Source: Deltaproteobacteria bacterium
GTDB taxonomy: Bacteria > Desulfobacterota > Binatia > UBA9968
Length of the DNA: 35,266 bases
Reading direction: 5' to 3'
NCBI GenBank assembly: GCA_030688735.1
Contig: JAUYJC010000328.1
Coordinates: 1-35,266 of the forward strand
The notes beneath the pieces are model-generated. The model was not told where the DNA came from, searched no databases, and saw only the letters and a program-made list of their open reading frames with translations. Below, piece after piece: positions 15,232 to 30,818 of the stretch (position 1 is the first letter of the stretch; each line of letters opens with the position of its first letter). A program made the position numbers and the translations under genes.

Positions 15232-15603
15232 CTACGCCTTAGGCCCGGGCCCTCCCGGTGCGGCCGCGGCTGGCGCCGCTCCGGGCGCCGACGGCGCGCC
15301 TGGTGCTCCCGGCCTACCTGTCGTCTCCTTGGCCTCTGCCTTGCGATCCCCCGAATGAACGAAGAAAGTTCGCGTGGGTGAAAACTCGCCGAGCTTATGC
15401 CCGACCATATTTTCCGTGACGAACACGGGAATAAACTTTCTGCCGTTGTGCACGCCAATCGTATAGCCGACCATCTCCGGCGTGATCGTCGAGCGCCGCG
15501 ACCAGGTGCGCACCAGTTGCTTCTGGCGCATCTCGCTCATCGCCGCAATCTTCTTGGCCAAGTGCTCGTCGACAAAGGGCCCTTTTTTGATCGACCGCGC
15601 CAT
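15232..15603 (-). CDS. rpsS: 30S ribosomal protein S19 with Ala/Pro/Gly-rich C-terminal tail
   Basis: Head protein of the 30S subunit, forming bridges with S13 and the 50S. Residues 1-93 are a normal S19: [20 protein letters not shown]-like [43 protein letters not shown]. The gene then continues without interruption for about 30 residues of Gly, Ala and Pro ([13 protein letters not shown]... ending GGPGPKA). The family usually stops near residue 92. The extension is the odd feature. The gene starts two bases after rplB. Confidence 0.97.
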   Translation of the reverse strand: MARSIKKGPFVDEHLAKKIAAMSEMRQKQLVRTWSRRSTITPEMVGYTIGVHNGRKFIPVFVTENMVGHKLGEFSPTRTFFVHSGDRKAEAKETTGRPGAPGAPSAPGAAPAAAAPGGPGPKA

Positions 15604-15605
15604 CG

Positions 15606-16430
15606 TTACACCTTTCTTCGCTGTACGATATACTTGTCGGACGCGTGATTTTTACGCGTCTTGTACCCTTTAGTGGGCTTGCCCCAAGGAGTCATCGGAT
15701 GGTTTCCTTTCGAGCGCCCTTCGCCGCCGCCATGGGGATGATCCACGGGATTCTTGGCGATGCCGCGGGTCGTCGGCCGCCATCCCAACCAGCGTATCCT
15801 ACCGCCCTTACCCCAGGAGATATTTTCCTGGTCGAGGTTGCCGATCTGTCCTATGGTAGCGCGGCACTCCGCCAGCACATTGCGCAATTCGCCCGACGGG
15901 AGCTTGAGCAGCGCATAGGAACCTTCCTTCGCCATAAGTTGCGCGCCCGAGCCCGCGCTGCGCGCAAGCTGGCCCCCCTTGCCGATCTTGAGCTCGATAT
16001 TATGAACCACCGTGCCAACGGGAATGAACTTGAGCGGCAACGAGTTTCCCGGTTGAATGTCGACGTTGTTGTCGCCGGCGATCACGGCATCCCCGACCTT
16101 GAGCTTCTCCGGCGCCAAAATATAGCGCCGCTCGCCGTCGGCGTAGCAGACGAGCGCGATGCGCGCCGAACGGTTGGGATCGTACTCGATCGCCTGGACC
16201 TTGGCGGGGACGTTTTTCTTGTCGCGCTTGAAATCGATCAATCGGTACAGGCGCTTATGCCCACCACCGCGATGATCGGCGGTGATTCTGCCGGTGTTGT
16301 TGCGCCCGCCGCTGTGCATGAGACGCTCGGTCAAGCCTTTTTCCGGTCTCTGCTTGGTGATCTCCTCGAAGGTCAGACCGGTGCGAAAACGCATGCCCGC
16401 CGACGTTGGAGAATAATTTTTGATGCCCAT
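15606..16430 (-). CDS. rplB: 50S ribosomal protein L2
   Basis: A central 23S rRNA-binding protein needed for subunit association and peptidyl transferase activity. The 274 residues start [24 protein letters not shown]. They include [34 protein letters not shown] and [24 protein letters not shown]. The conserved [24 protein letters not shown] lies near the C-terminus, with the [10 protein letters not shown] motif (functionally important His) just before it. Normal length and position. Confidence 0.99.
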   Translation of the reverse strand: MGIKNYSPTSAGMRFRTGLTFEEITKQRPEKGLTERLMHSGGRNNTGRITADHRGGGHKRLYRLIDFKRDKKNVPAKVQAIEYDPNRSARIALVCYADGERRYILAPEKLKVGDAVIAGDNNVDIQPGNSLPLKFIPVGTVVHNIELKIGKGGQLARSAGSGAQLMAKEGSYALLKLPSGELRNVLAECRATIGQIGNLDQENISWGKGGRIRWLGWRPTTRGIAKNPVDHPHGGGEGRSKGNHPMTPWGKPTKGYKTRKNHASDKYIVQRRKV

Positions 16431-16468
16431 CTGCGACTCTACTCTCTGTTCGTATCTCTACAGCTCTT

Positions 16469-16759
16469 TTACGCCCCGCCGAAAAAGTCGATCTTGTCGC
16501 CTTCCCGCAGCGTCACGTAGGCCTTTTTCCAATCGGACCGGCGCCCCATGCTTCGGCCGACGCGCCGGACTTTGCCGAGATAGCGCGCCACGCGGACCTT
16601 TTCCACCTTGACTTTGAAAAGCGCCTCGACGGCTTTCTTGACTTCAATCTTGTTGGCATCGGGCCGGACCTTGAACAACACCTGGTTGCTAGTCTCGGTT
16701 AGCAGCGATCCCTTTTCCGAGATCAACGGTGACTGTATGACGTCCCGTATCCCTTTCAT
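16469..16759 (-). CDS. rplW: 50S ribosomal protein L23
   Basis: Exit-tunnel protein and docking site for trigger factor and SRP. The 96 residues start MKGIRDVIQSPLISEKGSLL. They contain the conserved VLFKVRPDANKIEVKKAVEALFKVKVEKV and the loop GKVRRVGRSMGRRSDWKKAYVTLREGDKIDFF. The ATG overlaps the rplD stop by four bases. A 38-base gap leads to rplB. Confidence 0.98.
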   Translation of the reverse strand: MKGIRDVIQSPLISEKGSLLTETSNQVLFKVRPDANKIEVKKAVEALFKVKVEKVRVARYLGKVRRVGRSMGRRSDWKKAYVTLREGDKIDFFGGA

Positions 16760-17352
16760 GCCGCTAACCTTTCTTCTATTAGTTTGAGCGCGCCTTCAGT
16801 CAAGATCAGATGCTCATAGCGCAGCAGATCGTAAACGTTCAAACCTTCAACCCGCAGCACTTTGACCTTCGGCAAGTTGCGCGCCGAGCGCTCGATGCGC
16901 TCATCCGGTTGAGCGATGACGATCAGGGCGCTCTGGATTTTTAGATCAGCCAACGCTTTGGCCATGATTTTGGTCTTCGCTTCTTCGGGCTCGAACTTAT
17001 CCACCACAAGAATCTTGCCGTCGCGGTTCTTCGTGCTGAGCGCCGAAAGCAGCGCTTCCCGGCGCGCCTTGCGCGGCATGCGATACGAATAATCGCGCGG
17101 CGTCGGTCCGAAGGTCGTGCCGCCGCCGACCCAAATTGGCGACCGGGAACTTCCCGCCCTGGCTCGACCCGTGCCTTTTTGCCGCCAAGGCTTTTTGCCG
17201 CCGCCGCGCACGAAACCTTTGGACTTAGTGGCCGCGCTTCCCGCCCGGCGGTTGGCAAGTTGCATCACCACGGCCTGGTGCAAAAGGTGCGGGCGGGTTT
17301 TGATCCCGAAGATTTCCACCTTAAGCCCTGGCTGAATCACATGGACTTCCAT
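16756..17352 (-). CDS. rplD: 50S ribosomal protein L4
   Basis: Exit-tunnel protein. In enterobacteria it also regulates the S10 operon, and no S10-type leader was recognised upstream here. At 198 residues it is slightly shorter than the usual 205. The N-terminus has EIFGIKTRPHLLHQAVVMQLANRRAG and lacks a few residues of the first beta strand. The loop is GFVRGGGKKPWRQKGTGRARAGS, then SPIWVGGGTTFGPTPRDYSYRMPRKARR. It starts five bases after rplC. Confidence 0.98.
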   Translation of the reverse strand: MEVHVIQPGLKVEIFGIKTRPHLLHQAVVMQLANRRAGSAATKSKGFVRGGGKKPWRQKGTGRARAGSSRSPIWVGGGTTFGPTPRDYSYRMPRKARREALLSALSTKNRDGKILVVDKFEPEEAKTKIMAKALADLKIQSALIVIAQPDERIERSARNLPKVKVLRVEGLNVYDLLRYEHLILTEGALKLIEERLAA

Positions 17353-17357
17353 AGAAA

Positions 17358-17990
17358 CTATCCTTTAGCCGCGAGCCGCACGATGACGACACCCTGTTTC
17401 GCTCCGGGAACCGCGCCCTTGATCAGCATGAGGTCTTGCTCGGCCCGGATATCGACGACCTCAAGGTTTTGGATCGACACCCGCTCGTCACCCCAGTGGC
17501 CCGCCATTTTCTTTCCTTTGCGCACGCGGCCGGGATAAGAACGGTTGCCGATAGAGCCGCCGTGGCGAAAATATTCGTGGGTGCCGTGGGATCCCGGAAA
17601 GCCGGCGAACGACCAACGCTTGATCACGCCGGTAAAGCCATGGCCTTTCGAGATCCCGGCGACATCGATGCGGTCGCCGACCTTGAACAGTTCGCTTACC
17701 TTCAATTCCTGACCGACTTCATACTTTGATACGTCGTCGAGACGAAACTCTTTAAGAACTGCAAACGCGCCCTTGCCGGCTTTCGCCATATGTCCCTGTA
17801 AGGGTTTATTGACGCGCTGGCTCTTTTTGCTGCCGAAGCCGACCTGGAGCGCGTCGTAACCATCCCTGGCGCTCTCCTTTTTCTGGACAACAACGCAGGG
17901 GCCGGTCTGAACGACCGTGACGGGGATCAGGTTCCCTTCGGCGTTGTAGAACTGCGTCATGCCGATTTTTTTACCGATAAGTCCTGTCAT
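17358..17990 (-). CDS. rplC: 50S ribosomal protein L3
   Basis: Early-assembling large-subunit protein whose loop reaches the peptidyl transferase centre. The 210 residues start MTGLIGKKIGMTQFYNAEGN and have VTVVQTGPCVVVQKK. The central signature is KGHGFTGVIKRWSFAGFPGSHGTHEYFRHGGSIGNRSYPGRVRKGKKM, which includes the Gln/Asn-methylated loop region. ELDVD-like NLEVVDIRAEQDLMLIKGAVPG ends the fold. It starts 49 bases after rpsJ. Confidence 0.99.
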   Translation of the reverse strand: MTGLIGKKIGMTQFYNAEGNLIPVTVVQTGPCVVVQKKESARDGYDALQVGFGSKKSQRVNKPLQGHMAKAGKGAFAVLKEFRLDDVSKYEVGQELKVSELFKVGDRIDVAGISKGHGFTGVIKRWSFAGFPGSHGTHEYFRHGGSIGNRSYPGRVRKGKKMAGHWGDERVSIQNLEVVDIRAEQDLMLIKGAVPGAKQGVVIVRLAAKG

Positions 17991-18039
17991 AAAAACTTTG
18001 CCGCCTGCGCCACTTGTTCAGCGAATGGTCCGCTTCCCG

Positions 18040-18348
18040 TCATTGCAGTTTGATCTCGACATCCACACCCGCGGCGATATCGAGCTTGCCCAACGCGTCG
18101 ATGGTCTGCTGGGTCGGTTCCAGAATATCGAGCAGCCTCTTGTGCGTGCGAATCTCGAACTGGTCGCGCGATTTCTTATCGACGTGCGGCGAACGGTTCA
18201 CGGTGAATCGTTCGATGCGCGTGGGCAAGGGAATCGGGCCTGCCACTCGTCCGCCGGTGCGTTTCACGGTCTCGACGATTTCACCCACCGATTGATCCAG
18301 GACGCGGTGGTCGTAGGCCTTGAGCCGAATCCTAATCTTCTCATTCAT
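18040..18348 (-). CDS. rpsJ: 30S ribosomal protein S10
   Basis: Head protein of the 30S subunit, also the NusE antitermination factor that binds NusB and NusG. The 102 residues contain [54 protein letters not shown] and the ending [20 protein letters not shown]. All are normal. The ATG overlaps the fusA stop by four bases. In many bacteria tuf lies between fusA and rpsJ, and here it does not. Confidence 0.99.
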   Translation of the reverse strand: MNEKIRIRLKAYDHRVLDQSVGEIVETVKRTGGRVAGPIPLPTRIERFTVNRSPHVDKKSRDQFEIRTHKRLLDILEPTQQTIDALGKLDIAAGVDVEIKLQ

Positions 18349-20441
18349 ACGTCATCATCCGACTTGCCATCGTACTTGGCAATGATTCCTTCCGCCACCG
18401 CTGCGGGCACGGGCTCGTAATGCGAGAACTGCATCGTATAGGTGGCTCTGCCCTGAGACATGGAGCGCACGTCGGTGGCATAGCCGAACATCTGCGCTAA
18501 CGGCACCCGGGCATCGATCGCCTGGGCGGCGGGTCGGGTGTCCATACCCAAAACCTTCCCGCGTCGCGAGCTCAAATCGCCGATCACGTCGCCCATGAAA
18601 TCTTCGGGCACCACCACTTCCACCGACATGATCGGCTCCAGCAGCACCGGATTGGCCTTGCGCGCCGCCTCCTTGAACGCCATGGAGCCGGCGATCTTGA
18701 AGGCGATTTCCGAGGAGTCCACGTCGTGGTAACTGCCGTCGAACAACGTGACCTTGACGTCGACGATCGGATACCCCGCCAGGGCGCCGTTATCGGTCGC
18801 TTCCTTCACTCCCTTTTCGACGGCGGAAATGTATTCGCGGGGGATGGCGCCGCCCTTTACGGCGTCGACGAATTCAAACCCCGCGCCTGGCGCTTGGGGC
18901 TCGAGCTTGATCCACACATCGCCATACTGGCCGCGACCACCGGTCTGGCGGATAAACCTACCCTGCTGCTCGACCGCTTTGCGAACGGTTTCCTTGTAGG
19001 CGACTTGCGGCCTGCCGACGTTGGCGCCGACGTTGAATTCGCGCAACAAACGATCGACGATAATTTCCAAGTGTAACTCGCCCATCCCCGAGATGATCGT
19101 CTGGCCGGTCTCCTCGTCGGTGCGAACTTTGAACGAGGGATCTTCGGTGGCAAGCTTCTGTAGCGACAGCCCGAGCTTTTCTTGGTCGGCTTTACTTTTC
19201 GGTTCGATGGCGATGGAGATCACCGGATCGGGGAAATCGATGGACTCCAAAACGATTGGATGATCCTCGTCGCAAAGAGTATCGCCGGTGGTGGCCGTTT
19301 TAAGTCCCACGGCCGCGGCGATATCTCCGGCGTAAACTTCCTTGATCTCTTCGCGCTTGTTGGCGTGCATCTTGAGCAGCCGGCCGATCCGTTCTCGCTT
19401 CGATCGAGTCGAATTATAGACGCTCGAGCCGGAAGTCAGGGATCCCGAATAGACCCGGAAAAAGCTCAATGTCCCGACGAAAGGATCGGTCATGATTTTG
19501 AAAGCAAGAGCGGAAAACGGCGCGTCGTCCCTTACCGGTCGTTCCGCAATCGTCTGCGCATCGGGATCCTTCCCCTTGACCGGTGGGATATCAAGCGGCG
19601 ACGGCAAAAAGTCAACGACGGCGTCCAGCATCGGTTGAACGCCCTTGTTGCGGAAGGCCGAGCCGCACACGACCGGGACGATCTTGAGAGACAGCGCGCC
19701 GGTTCGGATCGCCCGGCGCAGCTCGGTTTCACCGATCTCTTTCCCTTCGAGATACTTTTCCATGATCGCTTCATCGCAATCGGCCGCTGCTTCGAGAAGC
19801 TTTTCTCGATACTCTTCCGCCTGCGCGGCGAGGGCCTCCGGGATCGGTTCCTCATGAAACTTCGCGCCGAGGCTTTCTTCCTCCCAAACCACCGCTTTCA
19901 TTGAAATCAAATCCACGATCCCGGCAAACTTCTCCTCGGCGCCGATCGGCAGTTGCAGCACAACCGGACGGGCCCCCAACCGATCATGGATCATCTGGAC
20001 CACGCGGAAAAAATCTGCCCCCACGCGGTCCATCTTATTGACAAAGGCCAGGCGCGGAACCCCATATTTGTCCGCCTGACGCCAAACCGTTTCCGTTTGC
20101 GGCTCCACGCCGCCTACTGAGCAGAAAACCGCCACAGCGCCATCGAGCACTCGGAGCGAGCGCTCGACTTCGATAGTAAAGTCGACGTGACCCGGGGTAT
20201 CGATGATATTGACCCGGTGGTCGCGCCATAAGCAAGTCGTAGCTGCCGAAGTGATCGTAATGCCCCGTTCCTGCTCCTGGACCATCCAGTCCATGGTCGC
20301 CGTGCCGTCGTGGACCTCGCCGATTTTGTAGTTGATCCCCGTATAATAGAGGATCCGCTCGGTGGTGGTCGTCTTACCGGCATCAATGTGCGCCATGATA
20401 CCGATATTACGGGTCCGTTCTAATGCTATAGTTCTCGCCAT
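18345..20441 (-). CDS. fusA: Elongation factor G
   Basis: The GTPase that drives tRNA-mRNA translocation and, with RRF, ribosome recycling. The 698 residues include P-loop AHIDAGKTT (17-25), the switch region [39 protein letters not shown] and [10 protein letters not shown]. Domain IV contains [15 protein letters not shown]. The C-terminus has [28 protein letters not shown]. The ATG at 20441 has no clear ribosome binding site and is only 14 bases from the T-tract of the terminator-like hairpin upstream. Confidence 0.99.
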   Translation of the reverse strand: MARTIALERTRNIGIMAHIDAGKTTTTERILYYTGINYKIGEVHDGTATMDWMVQEQERGITITSAATTCLWRDHRVNIIDTPGHVDFTIEVERSLRVLDGAVAVFCSVGGVEPQTETVWRQADKYGVPRLAFVNKMDRVGADFFRVVQMIHDRLGARPVVLQLPIGAEEKFAGIVDLISMKAVVWEEESLGAKFHEEPIPEALAAQAEEYREKLLEAAADCDEAIMEKYLEGKEIGETELRRAIRTGALSLKIVPVVCGSAFRNKGVQPMLDAVVDFLPSPLDIPPVKGKDPDAQTIAERPVRDDAPFSALAFKIMTDPFVGTLSFFRVYSGSLTSGSSVYNSTRSKRERIGRLLKMHANKREEIKEVYAGDIAAAVGLKTATTGDTLCDEDHPIVLESIDFPDPVISIAIEPKSKADQEKLGLSLQKLATEDPSFKVRTDEETGQTIISGMGELHLEIIVDRLLREFNVGANVGRPQVAYKETVRKAVEQQGRFIRQTGGRGQYGDVWIKLEPQAPGAGFEFVDAVKGGAIPREYISAVEKGVKEATDNGALAGYPIVDVKVTLFDGSYHDVDSSEIAFKIAGSMAFKEAARKANPVLLEPIMSVEVVVPEDFMGDVIGDLSSRRGKVLGMDTRPAAQAIDARVPLAQMFGYATDVRSMSQGRATYTMQFSHYEPVPAAVAEGIIAKYDGKSDDDV

Positions 20442-20455
20442 CGCGTGATCGCCGG

Positions 20456-20480
20456 AAAAAAAGAAGGCGGTTCAACCGCC
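20456..20480 (-). terminator. Intrinsic-terminator-like hairpin plus T-tract between rpsG and fusA
   Basis: On the minus strand GGCGGT pairs with ACCGCC across a three-base loop (20466-20480), preceded by AGGA. It is followed by TTC and seven T (20462-20456). This is the layout of a rho-independent terminator in the operon orientation. It sits inside the 76-base rpsG-fusA gap, so it probably acts as a partial terminator or attenuator, since fusA and the S10-spc-alpha genes lie downstream. Confidence 0.7.
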
Positions 20481-20517
20481 TCCTTACTGCACTGCAACCC
20501 CAAATGAGGTGCCGACA

Positions 20518-20994
<477 letters not shown>

Positions 20995-21366
20995 CTACTT
21001 AGGCCTCTTCGCGCCGTACTTGGAACGGCTCTGGCGCCTTTCCTGAACGCCGATGGAATCCAAAGTGCCGCGAATAATGTGATAACGCACGCCCGGCAAA
21101 TCCTTCACCCGGCCGCCGCGAATGAGCACCACCGAGTGCTCCTGCAGGTTGTGCCCCACGCCGGGAATATAAGAGGTGACCTCAAACCCGTTGGTGAGTC
21201 GAACACGGGCCACCTTGCGTAGCGCCGAGTTCGGCTTCTTTGGCGTAGACGTATAGACGCGAGTACAAACTCCTCGCTTCTGCGGAGAACCCTGCAGAGC
21301 GGGCGCCGTGTTCTTACGCCGTTGTTGCTCCCGGCTTTCGCGGACTAATTGATTGATCGTTGGCAT
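20995..21366 (-). CDS. rpsL: 30S ribosomal protein S12
   Basis: Decoding-centre protein controlling fidelity and the target of streptomycin resistance mutations. The 123 residues start [18 protein letters not shown]. Lysines K43 (in [11 protein letters not shown]) and K88 (in GGRVKDLPG) are the wild-type, streptomycin-sensitive forms. The tail is [14 protein letters not shown]. It is the first gene of the str block, 105 bases after rpoC. Confidence 0.99.
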   Translation of the reverse strand: MPTINQLVRESREQQRRKNTAPALQGSPQKRGVCTRVYTSTPKKPNSALRKVARVRLTNGFEVTSYIPGVGHNLQEHSVVLIRGGRVKDLPGVRYHIIRGTLDSIGVQERRQSRSKYGAKRPK

Positions 21367-21439
21367 TTTTTCAGCAAATTTTTCTTAGGATTCGTGGTGT
21401 AATTCTTACAACATCGATTTCCCACTTAGCAAACCACTT

Positions 21440-21468
21440 TTCCTAACAAATTAATTCGTCATTGTCAA
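21440..21468 (-). promoter_or_regulatory. Candidate promoter upstream of rpsL
   Basis: On the minus strand a perfect TTGACA (21468-21463) starts four bases after the rpoC stop. It is followed 17 bases later by TAGGAA, a weak -10 (3 of 6). A second weak pair, TTGCTA and TAAGAA, occurs closer to rpsL. Either could drive the str-S10-spc-alpha genes independently of the rpoBC transcript. The evidence is modest because the -10 match is poor. Confidence 0.4.
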
Positions 21469-21471
21469 AGT

Positions 21472-25599
<4,128 letters not shown>

Positions 25600-25618
25600 A
25601 GAAGGAACACCTCCGAGT

Positions 25619-28600
25619 TTAGCGGTCCGTCCTCACTGGGGTTACCTGCTTTTCCTCGACCAAATCGACATCCAGCCCTAAGCTCTGAAGCTCCTTCACC
25701 ATCACATTGAACGATTCCGGCAGCCCGGGCTCCAGAAGATTGTCGCCTTTGACGATCGCCTCATACATGCGCGTCCTACCGACGACGTCGTCCGATTTTA
25801 CCGTCAACATTTCTTGTAGCGTATAGGCGGCGCCGTAGGCCTCCAAGGCCCATACTTCCATTTCGCCGAGGCGTTGGCCGCCAAACTGCGCTTTGCCGCC
25901 GAGCGGCTGCTGGGTCACCAAGGAGTAGGGTCCGGTCGAACGGGCGTGGATCTTGTCGTCGACCAGGTGATGGAGCTTCATGATATACATGACGCCCACC
26001 GTCACTTTGCCGTCGAAGGGTTCACCGTTCCGGCCATCATAGAGCGTCACTTGCCCGGTGACCGGAAGGCCGGCCTTTCTGAGCAGATTGAAGACTTCCT
26101 CTTCTGCGGCGCCGTCGAACACCGGCGAGGCCATACGCACGCCGTCGCGGTATTTTTCCGCCAGCTTGAGCAGGTCGTTTTCCTTGGCTCCGTCGATGAT
26201 CTCGTTGGCCTCACGGCTATTGAGGTTTTCCTTGAGCCGGCGGCGCAGCCCGTCGCCGTCCTGGCGGTGCAGCCGCAGCAATTCATCGATCTGCTGCCCC
26301 AGGCTGCGCGCCGCCCAGCCGAGATGGGCCTCGAGAATCTGCCCCACGTTCATGCGCGAAGGCACGCCCAAGGGATTGAGCACGACGTCCACCGGGGTGC
26401 CGTCTTCAAGATAAGGCAGGTCTTCCTCGGGTAGGATGCGCGAGATGACCCCCTTGTTGCCGTGGCGGCCGGCCATCTTGTCACCGACTTGCAGCTTACG
26501 TTTGATGGCGACAAAGACCTTGACCATTTTAATGACGCCCGGCGGAAGCTCATCGCCGCCACGCATCTTTTCGATTTTGGCTTCGAACTGGTCTTTGATC
26601 AGCTTGACCTGCGCCGCGGTGCTTTCAACAATCCGCCCGAGTTCCGCTTCCACGGATTCGTTTTCGACCCGAATCTCGCTCCAATAGGACATCGGTAGCT
26701 GATCGATGTCCTCCTCGGTAAGCTCCTGTCCCTTGTTCAAGATCACCTTGCGGCTATCGTCACTCAAGCGCCCCGCCAGGCGCCGCCCGGCCAAGAGCTT
26801 CTTGAGACGCTTTAAAGCGCCTTCCTGGAGAATGCGCACCTCGTCGTGCTGGTCTTTTCTGAGCCGCGTTATCTCTTCGTCTTCAATGGCTTTGCTGCGC
26901 TCATCCTTGCTCAATCCCTTGCGCGAAAAAATGCGCACGTTGATGACGGTGCCTTCAACCCCCGGCGGCACCCGCAGCGAAGTATCGCGCACCTCGCCGG
27001 CCTTTTCGCCGAAGATCGCGCGCAACAGTTTCTCTTCCGGTGAGAGCTGGGTCTCTCCCTTGGGCGTGATTTTTCCGACTAGAATATTGCCCGGCTTCAC
27101 TTCCGCGCCGATGCGGATAATGCCACTGTCATCGAGATCGGTGAGCGCTTCGTCACCAACATTGGGAATATCCCGTGTGATCTCTTCGGGACCGAGCTTG
27201 GTGTCGCGTGAGACGCACTCGAATTCTTCGATGTGAATAGAAGTGTAGATGTCCTCCTTAACGACCCGCTCGCTGATCAGAATCGAGTCCTCGAAGTTGT
27301 ACCCACCCCAGGGCATGAGCGCCACGAGCACGTTGCGCCCCAGCGCGAGCTCGCCCATTTCGGTGGACGGGCCGTCGGCGATCACGTCGCCAGCTTTCAC
27401 CTGATCGCCGACCATAATGATCGGCCTTTGGTTGATGCAGGTGTTTTGATTCGACCGCTGATACTTGACCAGATTGTAAATATCGACACCGGTATCGCGC
27501 GCTCCCGAGGGCTTGTCGGCCTTGACGACGATGCGGGTTGAGTCGACACTTTCCACGACCCCGTCGCGCCGCGCCACGATGGTAACGCCGGAATCCCGGG
27601 CCACAATTTTCTCCATCCCCGTGCCGACGAGCGGCGCTTCAGTTCTGAGCAGCGGCACCGCTTGGCGCTGCATGTTCGATCCCATGAGCGCTCGGTTGGC
27701 GTCGTCGTTTTCCAAGAATGGAATTAACGACGCCGCTACGCTCACCAGCTGATTGGGCGAGACGTCCATTAAGTTGACTTCTTCGGGGCGCGCCATGATA
27801 AACTCGCCGCCCTTGCGCGATGAAACCAAATCGAGGGTAAACGTGCCACGGCCATCGATGGGAGCGTTGGCCTGAGCGATCACGTGATTTTCCTCTTCAA
27901 GAGCGGATAGGTAACGGATGCGGTCGGTCACCCGGCTGTTTTCAACTTCCCGGTAGGGGGTCTCGATAAAACCGAATTCGTTGACCCGCGCGTAGGTCGT
28001 CAACGAGGCGATCAGCCCGATGTTCGGACCTTCCGGCGTCTCGATCGGACAAACCCGGCCATAATGGGTCGGATGCACGTCGCGCACTTCGAACCCCGCT
28101 CTTTCGCGAGTCAACCCGCCCGGTCCGAGCGCAGAAAGGCGCCGCTTGTGGGTAATCTCGGAAAGAGGATTGGTCTGGTCCATGAATTGGGAAAGTTGGC
28201 TCGAGCCGAAGAACTCTTTGAGCGCCGCGGAAACCGGCTTGTAGTTGATCAGCTCCTGGGGCATCAGCGTCTCGATGTCCTGCAGGCTCATCTTTTCCTT
28301 GATCGCCCGCTCCATGCGCACCAGGCCGACGCGAAAATGGTTCTCCACCAACTCGCCCACGGCGCGCACGCGCCGGTTGCCGAGGTGGTCGATATCATCG
28401 ATGGAGCCGTTGCCGTTCTTGAGCTCCATGAGATAACGGACCACTTCCAAAATATCTTCCTTGCGCAACGTTCCCTGCTCCAACGGAATATTGAGTTTGA
28501 GCCGGTGGTTCAACTTGAGCCGGCCGACCTTGGAGAGATCGTAGCGATCGGGATTGAAAAAGAGGTTGTTGAAAAAATTGGTGGCCGAGTCCACCGTCGG

Positions 28601-29749
28601 CGGGTCTCCCGGCCGCAAGCGCCGGTAGATTTCCAATATCGCATCTTGGGGGGAGCGAATGCGGTCTTGGAGCAGCGTCTGGCGCAAATAAGGCCCGACG
28701 GAAGACTCCTCGATGAACAGGACTTCGATCTGATGAATGCCTTTAGCACGAATTAGGTCGAGCTTGTCTTGGGTGATCTCATGGTTGCACTCGAGGAGCA
28801 CTTCCTTGGTCTGCGGATCGACGATGTCATGGGACGCGACCCGGCCGGGAATCTCCTCCCAGGCCATCGGAACGTGCTTGATCCTGGCGGTTTCCATCTG
28901 GCGCAACACCGGGCGCGTGAATTTTTTGCCTTCCTTGACGATCAGCTCGTTGGTCTTGGGATCGCGCACGTCCGAGCCGACCTTGGCGCCGAGCAAGTGA
29001 TCGGGATTGAACACCAGAGCGGGCTTGCGCCCGTCGAAGACGATGGTATCGCTGCGGTAGTAATAGTTGAGCAAGTCCTCCGCCGTCATGCCCAACGCCC
29101 GCAGCAACACGGTGGCGTGGAATTTACGGCGCCGGTCGATGCGTACGTAAAGAATATCGCGCGGATCGAATTCCAGATCGACCCAGGAGCCGCGATAAGG
29201 AATTACCCGTGCCGAGTAGAGCAACTTCCCACTGGCGTGGGTTTTGCCTTTGTCATGCTCGAAAAACACGCCCGGCGAACGATGGAGTTGGCTAACGATC
29301 ACTCTCTCGGTGCCGTTGACCATGAATGTGCCGTTGACTGTCATCAGCGGGATCTCGCCGAAATAGACTTCCTGTTCTTTGACGTTCTTGATGCTGCGCG
29401 ATCCGGTCTGACTATCGACGTCCCAGAGCACGAGTTGGACCGTTACCTTTAACGGCGCAGCGTAGGTCATTCCCCGTTGATGGCATTCCTCGACGTCGTA
29501 TTTGGGCTCGCCCAGCGAGTAGCTGACGAACTCCAGGGATGCGGTGTCGTTGAAGTCTTTGATCGGGAAAACCGACTTGAAAACCTCCTGAAGACCGAGA
29601 CTTTGGCGTTGCGCCGGCGCCGCAGCCCTCTGCAGAAAAAGCTCGTAGGAATTCTTCTGAATCTCGATCAAATAGGGAAGATCTATAATCTTCCGGATTC
29701 TTCCGAAACTGCGGCGAAATCGCAAGTTATTGGCAATCTGATACGCCAT
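25619..29749 (-). CDS. rpoB: DNA-directed RNA polymerase subunit beta
   Basis: Second large catalytic subunit of RNA polymerase; 1376 residues. The rifampicin pocket reads [16 protein letters not shown] (522-537) with D524, H534 and S539 in the drug-sensitive state. [20 protein letters not shown] and [19 protein letters not shown] follow. The C-terminal end has [33 protein letters not shown] and [22 protein letters not shown] precedes the ATG. It begins 68 bases after rplL. No recognisable attenuator was seen in that gap. Confidence 0.99.
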   Translation of the reverse strand: MAYQIANNLRFRRSFGRIRKIIDLPYLIEIQKNSYELFLQRAAAPAQRQSLGLQEVFKSVFPIKDFNDTASLEFVSYSLGEPKYDVEECHQRGMTYAAPLKVTVQLVLWDVDSQTGSRSIKNVKEQEVYFGEIPLMTVNGTFMVNGTERVIVSQLHRSPGVFFEHDKGKTHASGKLLYSARVIPYRGSWVDLEFDPRDILYVRIDRRRKFHATVLLRALGMTAEDLLNYYYRSDTIVFDGRKPALVFNPDHLLGAKVGSDVRDPKTNELIVKEGKKFTRPVLRQMETARIKHVPMAWEEIPGRVASHDIVDPQTKEVLLECNHEITQDKLDLIRAKGIHQIEVLFIEESSVGPYLRQTLLQDRIRSPQDAILEIYRRLRPGDPPTVDSATNFFNNLFFNPDRYDLSKVGRLKLNHRLKLNIPLEQGTLRKEDILEVVRYLMELKNGNGSIDDIDHLGNRRVRAVGELVENHFRVGLVRMERAIKEKMSLQDIETLMPQELINYKPVSAALKEFFGSSQLSQFMDQTNPLSEITHKRRLSALGPGGLTRERAGFEVRDVHPTHYGRVCPIETPEGPNIGLIASLTTYARVNEFGFIETPYREVENSRVTDRIRYLSALEEENHVIAQANAPIDGRGTFTLDLVSSRKGGEFIMARPEEVNLMDVSPNQLVSVAASLIPFLENDDANRALMGSNMQRQAVPLLRTEAPLVGTGMEKIVARDSGVTIVARRDGVVESVDSTRIVVKADKPSGARDTGVDIYNLVKYQRSNQNTCINQRPIIMVGDQVKAGDVIADGPSTEMGELALGRNVLVALMPWGGYNFEDSILISERVVKEDIYTSIHIEEFECVSRDTKLGPEEITRDIPNVGDEALTDLDDSGIIRIGAEVKPGNILVGKITPKGETQLSPEEKLLRAIFGEKAGEVRDTSLRVPPGVEGTVINVRIFSRKGLSKDERSKAIEDEEITRLRKDQHDEVRILQEGALKRLKKLLAGRRLAGRLSDDSRKVILNKGQELTEEDIDQLPMSYWSEIRVENESVEAELGRIVESTAAQVKLIKDQFEAKIEKMRGGDELPPGVIKMVKVFVAIKRKLQVGDKMAGRHGNKGVISRILPEEDLPYLEDGTPVDVVLNPLGVPSRMNVGQILEAHLGWAARSLGQQIDELLRLHRQDGDGLRRRLKENLNSREANEIIDGAKENDLLKLAEKYRDGVRMASPVFDGAAEEEVFNLLRKAGLPVTGQVTLYDGRNGEPFDGKVTVGVMYIMKLHHLVDDKIHARSTGPYSLVTQQPLGGKAQFGGQRLGEMEVWALEAYGAAYTLQEMLTVKSDDVVGRTRMYEAIVKGDNLLEPGLPESFNVMVKELQSLGLDVDLVEEKQVTPVRTDR

Positions 29750-29817
29750 GCCTGCTCCTCTGTCGAATGGTCGGCCAAGAGTTCGTCATCGTATACACAA
29801 AGGCTAACGCCGAATAC

Positions 29818-30192
29818 CTATTTGATTTCGACTTTCGCCCCTTGTTCTTCGAGCTTCTTTTTGATCGATTCCGCTTCCGCCTTGGCCACGCCCTCTTTGA
29901 CCGGCTTGGGCGCGCCATCGACGAGGTCCTTCGCTTCCTTTAGTCCCAGCCCGGTAAGCTCGCGAACCACTTTGATGACTTGGATCTTCTTCTCGCCGAC
30001 TTCGGCGAGAATCACGTTGAATTCCGTCTTCTCTTCCACCGCCGCCGGTCCGGCCGCCGCGGCCGCCATCGCCACCGGCGCCGCCGCGCTAACTCCCAAC
30101 TCTTCTTCGAGTTCCTTGACCAGCGCCGCGGCATCGAGCAGCGTCATGTTTTTGATGTAGTCTTTGACCTGTTCCCGTGATACCTCTGCCAT
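29818..30192 (-). CDS. rplL: 50S ribosomal protein L7/L12
   Basis: The flexible stalk protein, present in several copies, that recruits and activates translational GTPases. The 124 residues have an N-terminal dimerisation domain ([29 protein letters not shown]), an Ala-rich hinge (about residues 37-52), and the C-terminal domain [48 protein letters not shown] precedes the ATG. It lies 41 bases after rplJ. Confidence 0.99.
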   Translation of the reverse strand: MAEVSREQVKDYIKNMTLLDAAALVKELEEELGVSAAAPVAMAAAAAGPAAVEEKTEFNVILAEVGEKKIQVIKVVRELTGLGLKEAKDLVDGAPKPVKEGVAKAEAESIKKKLEEQGAKVEIK

Positions 30193-30233
30193 AAAAATTC
30201 CCCCTTTGATTATGATCTCCTCAACTACTTGAC

Positions 30234-30776
30234 CTATTCAGATTTTCCCTTGCGCAAGGTTTCCAACAGCCGCACCACTCTGGCGCCCGGCTCTTGAATC
30301 AGTCGCACCAACTGGGTGGCCGGCGCATTGATCATCGCCAGCAGCTTCGCTTGCAGCTCCGGCTTGCTCGGCATCTGCGCCAAGATTTTGACCTTGGCGG
30401 AATCCATGAATTGCCCTTCGAAGACCCCGCCTTTGATCGCAAGCTTGTCGTTGTCGTTGGCGAATTTGACGAGCGCTTTTGTGAGCATGACCGGATCATC
30501 ATAGGCGAAGACCCAGCCGTTCGGCCCTTGAAGCAATCGCTCCAGGTCGCCGTACGCGGTATCCTTGAGCGCGCGGCGCACAAGAGTGTTTTTAATAACC
30601 TGATATTCGCCTGAAGCCTGGCGGATCTCGCGCCGCAGGCGGGTCATCTGCGCAACCGTGAGCCCTCTATACTCGGTCACGATCGCCATCTTGGCTGCCC
30701 TTAGACGATCGTAGACGGCTCCGACCGTCTCGGCCTTTTCTCCATGACTCGCGCGCGCCGTCACCAACTCTGTCAT
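30234..30776 (-). CDS. rplJ: 50S ribosomal protein L10
   Basis: Base of the L7/L12 stalk, binding 23S rRNA. The 180 residues contain [50 protein letters not shown] and helix-8-type C-terminal [27 protein letters not shown], which docks L12 dimers. Two ATGs are adjacent (30779 and 30776). I use the second because AGGAG is better spaced. Only 42 bases precede it, so there is no room for the long L10 leader seen in Gammaproteobacteria. Confidence 0.97.
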   Translation of the reverse strand: MTELVTARASHGEKAETVGAVYDRLRAAKMAIVTEYRGLTVAQMTRLRREIRQASGEYQVIKNTLVRRALKDTAYGDLERLLQGPNGWVFAYDDPVMLTKALVKFANDNDKLAIKGGVFEGQFMDSAKVKILAQMPSKPELQAKLLAMINAPATQLVRLIQEPGARVVRLLETLRKGKSE

Positions 30777-30818
30777 CATCCCTCTCCTGACTTTGACCCC
30801 GATAAAAATGCGCCTGAG

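Noticed and set aside
30777-30818. Possible L10 leader or attenuator before rplJ
   Set aside because: The gap to rplA is only about 42 bases, too short for the known leader structure.
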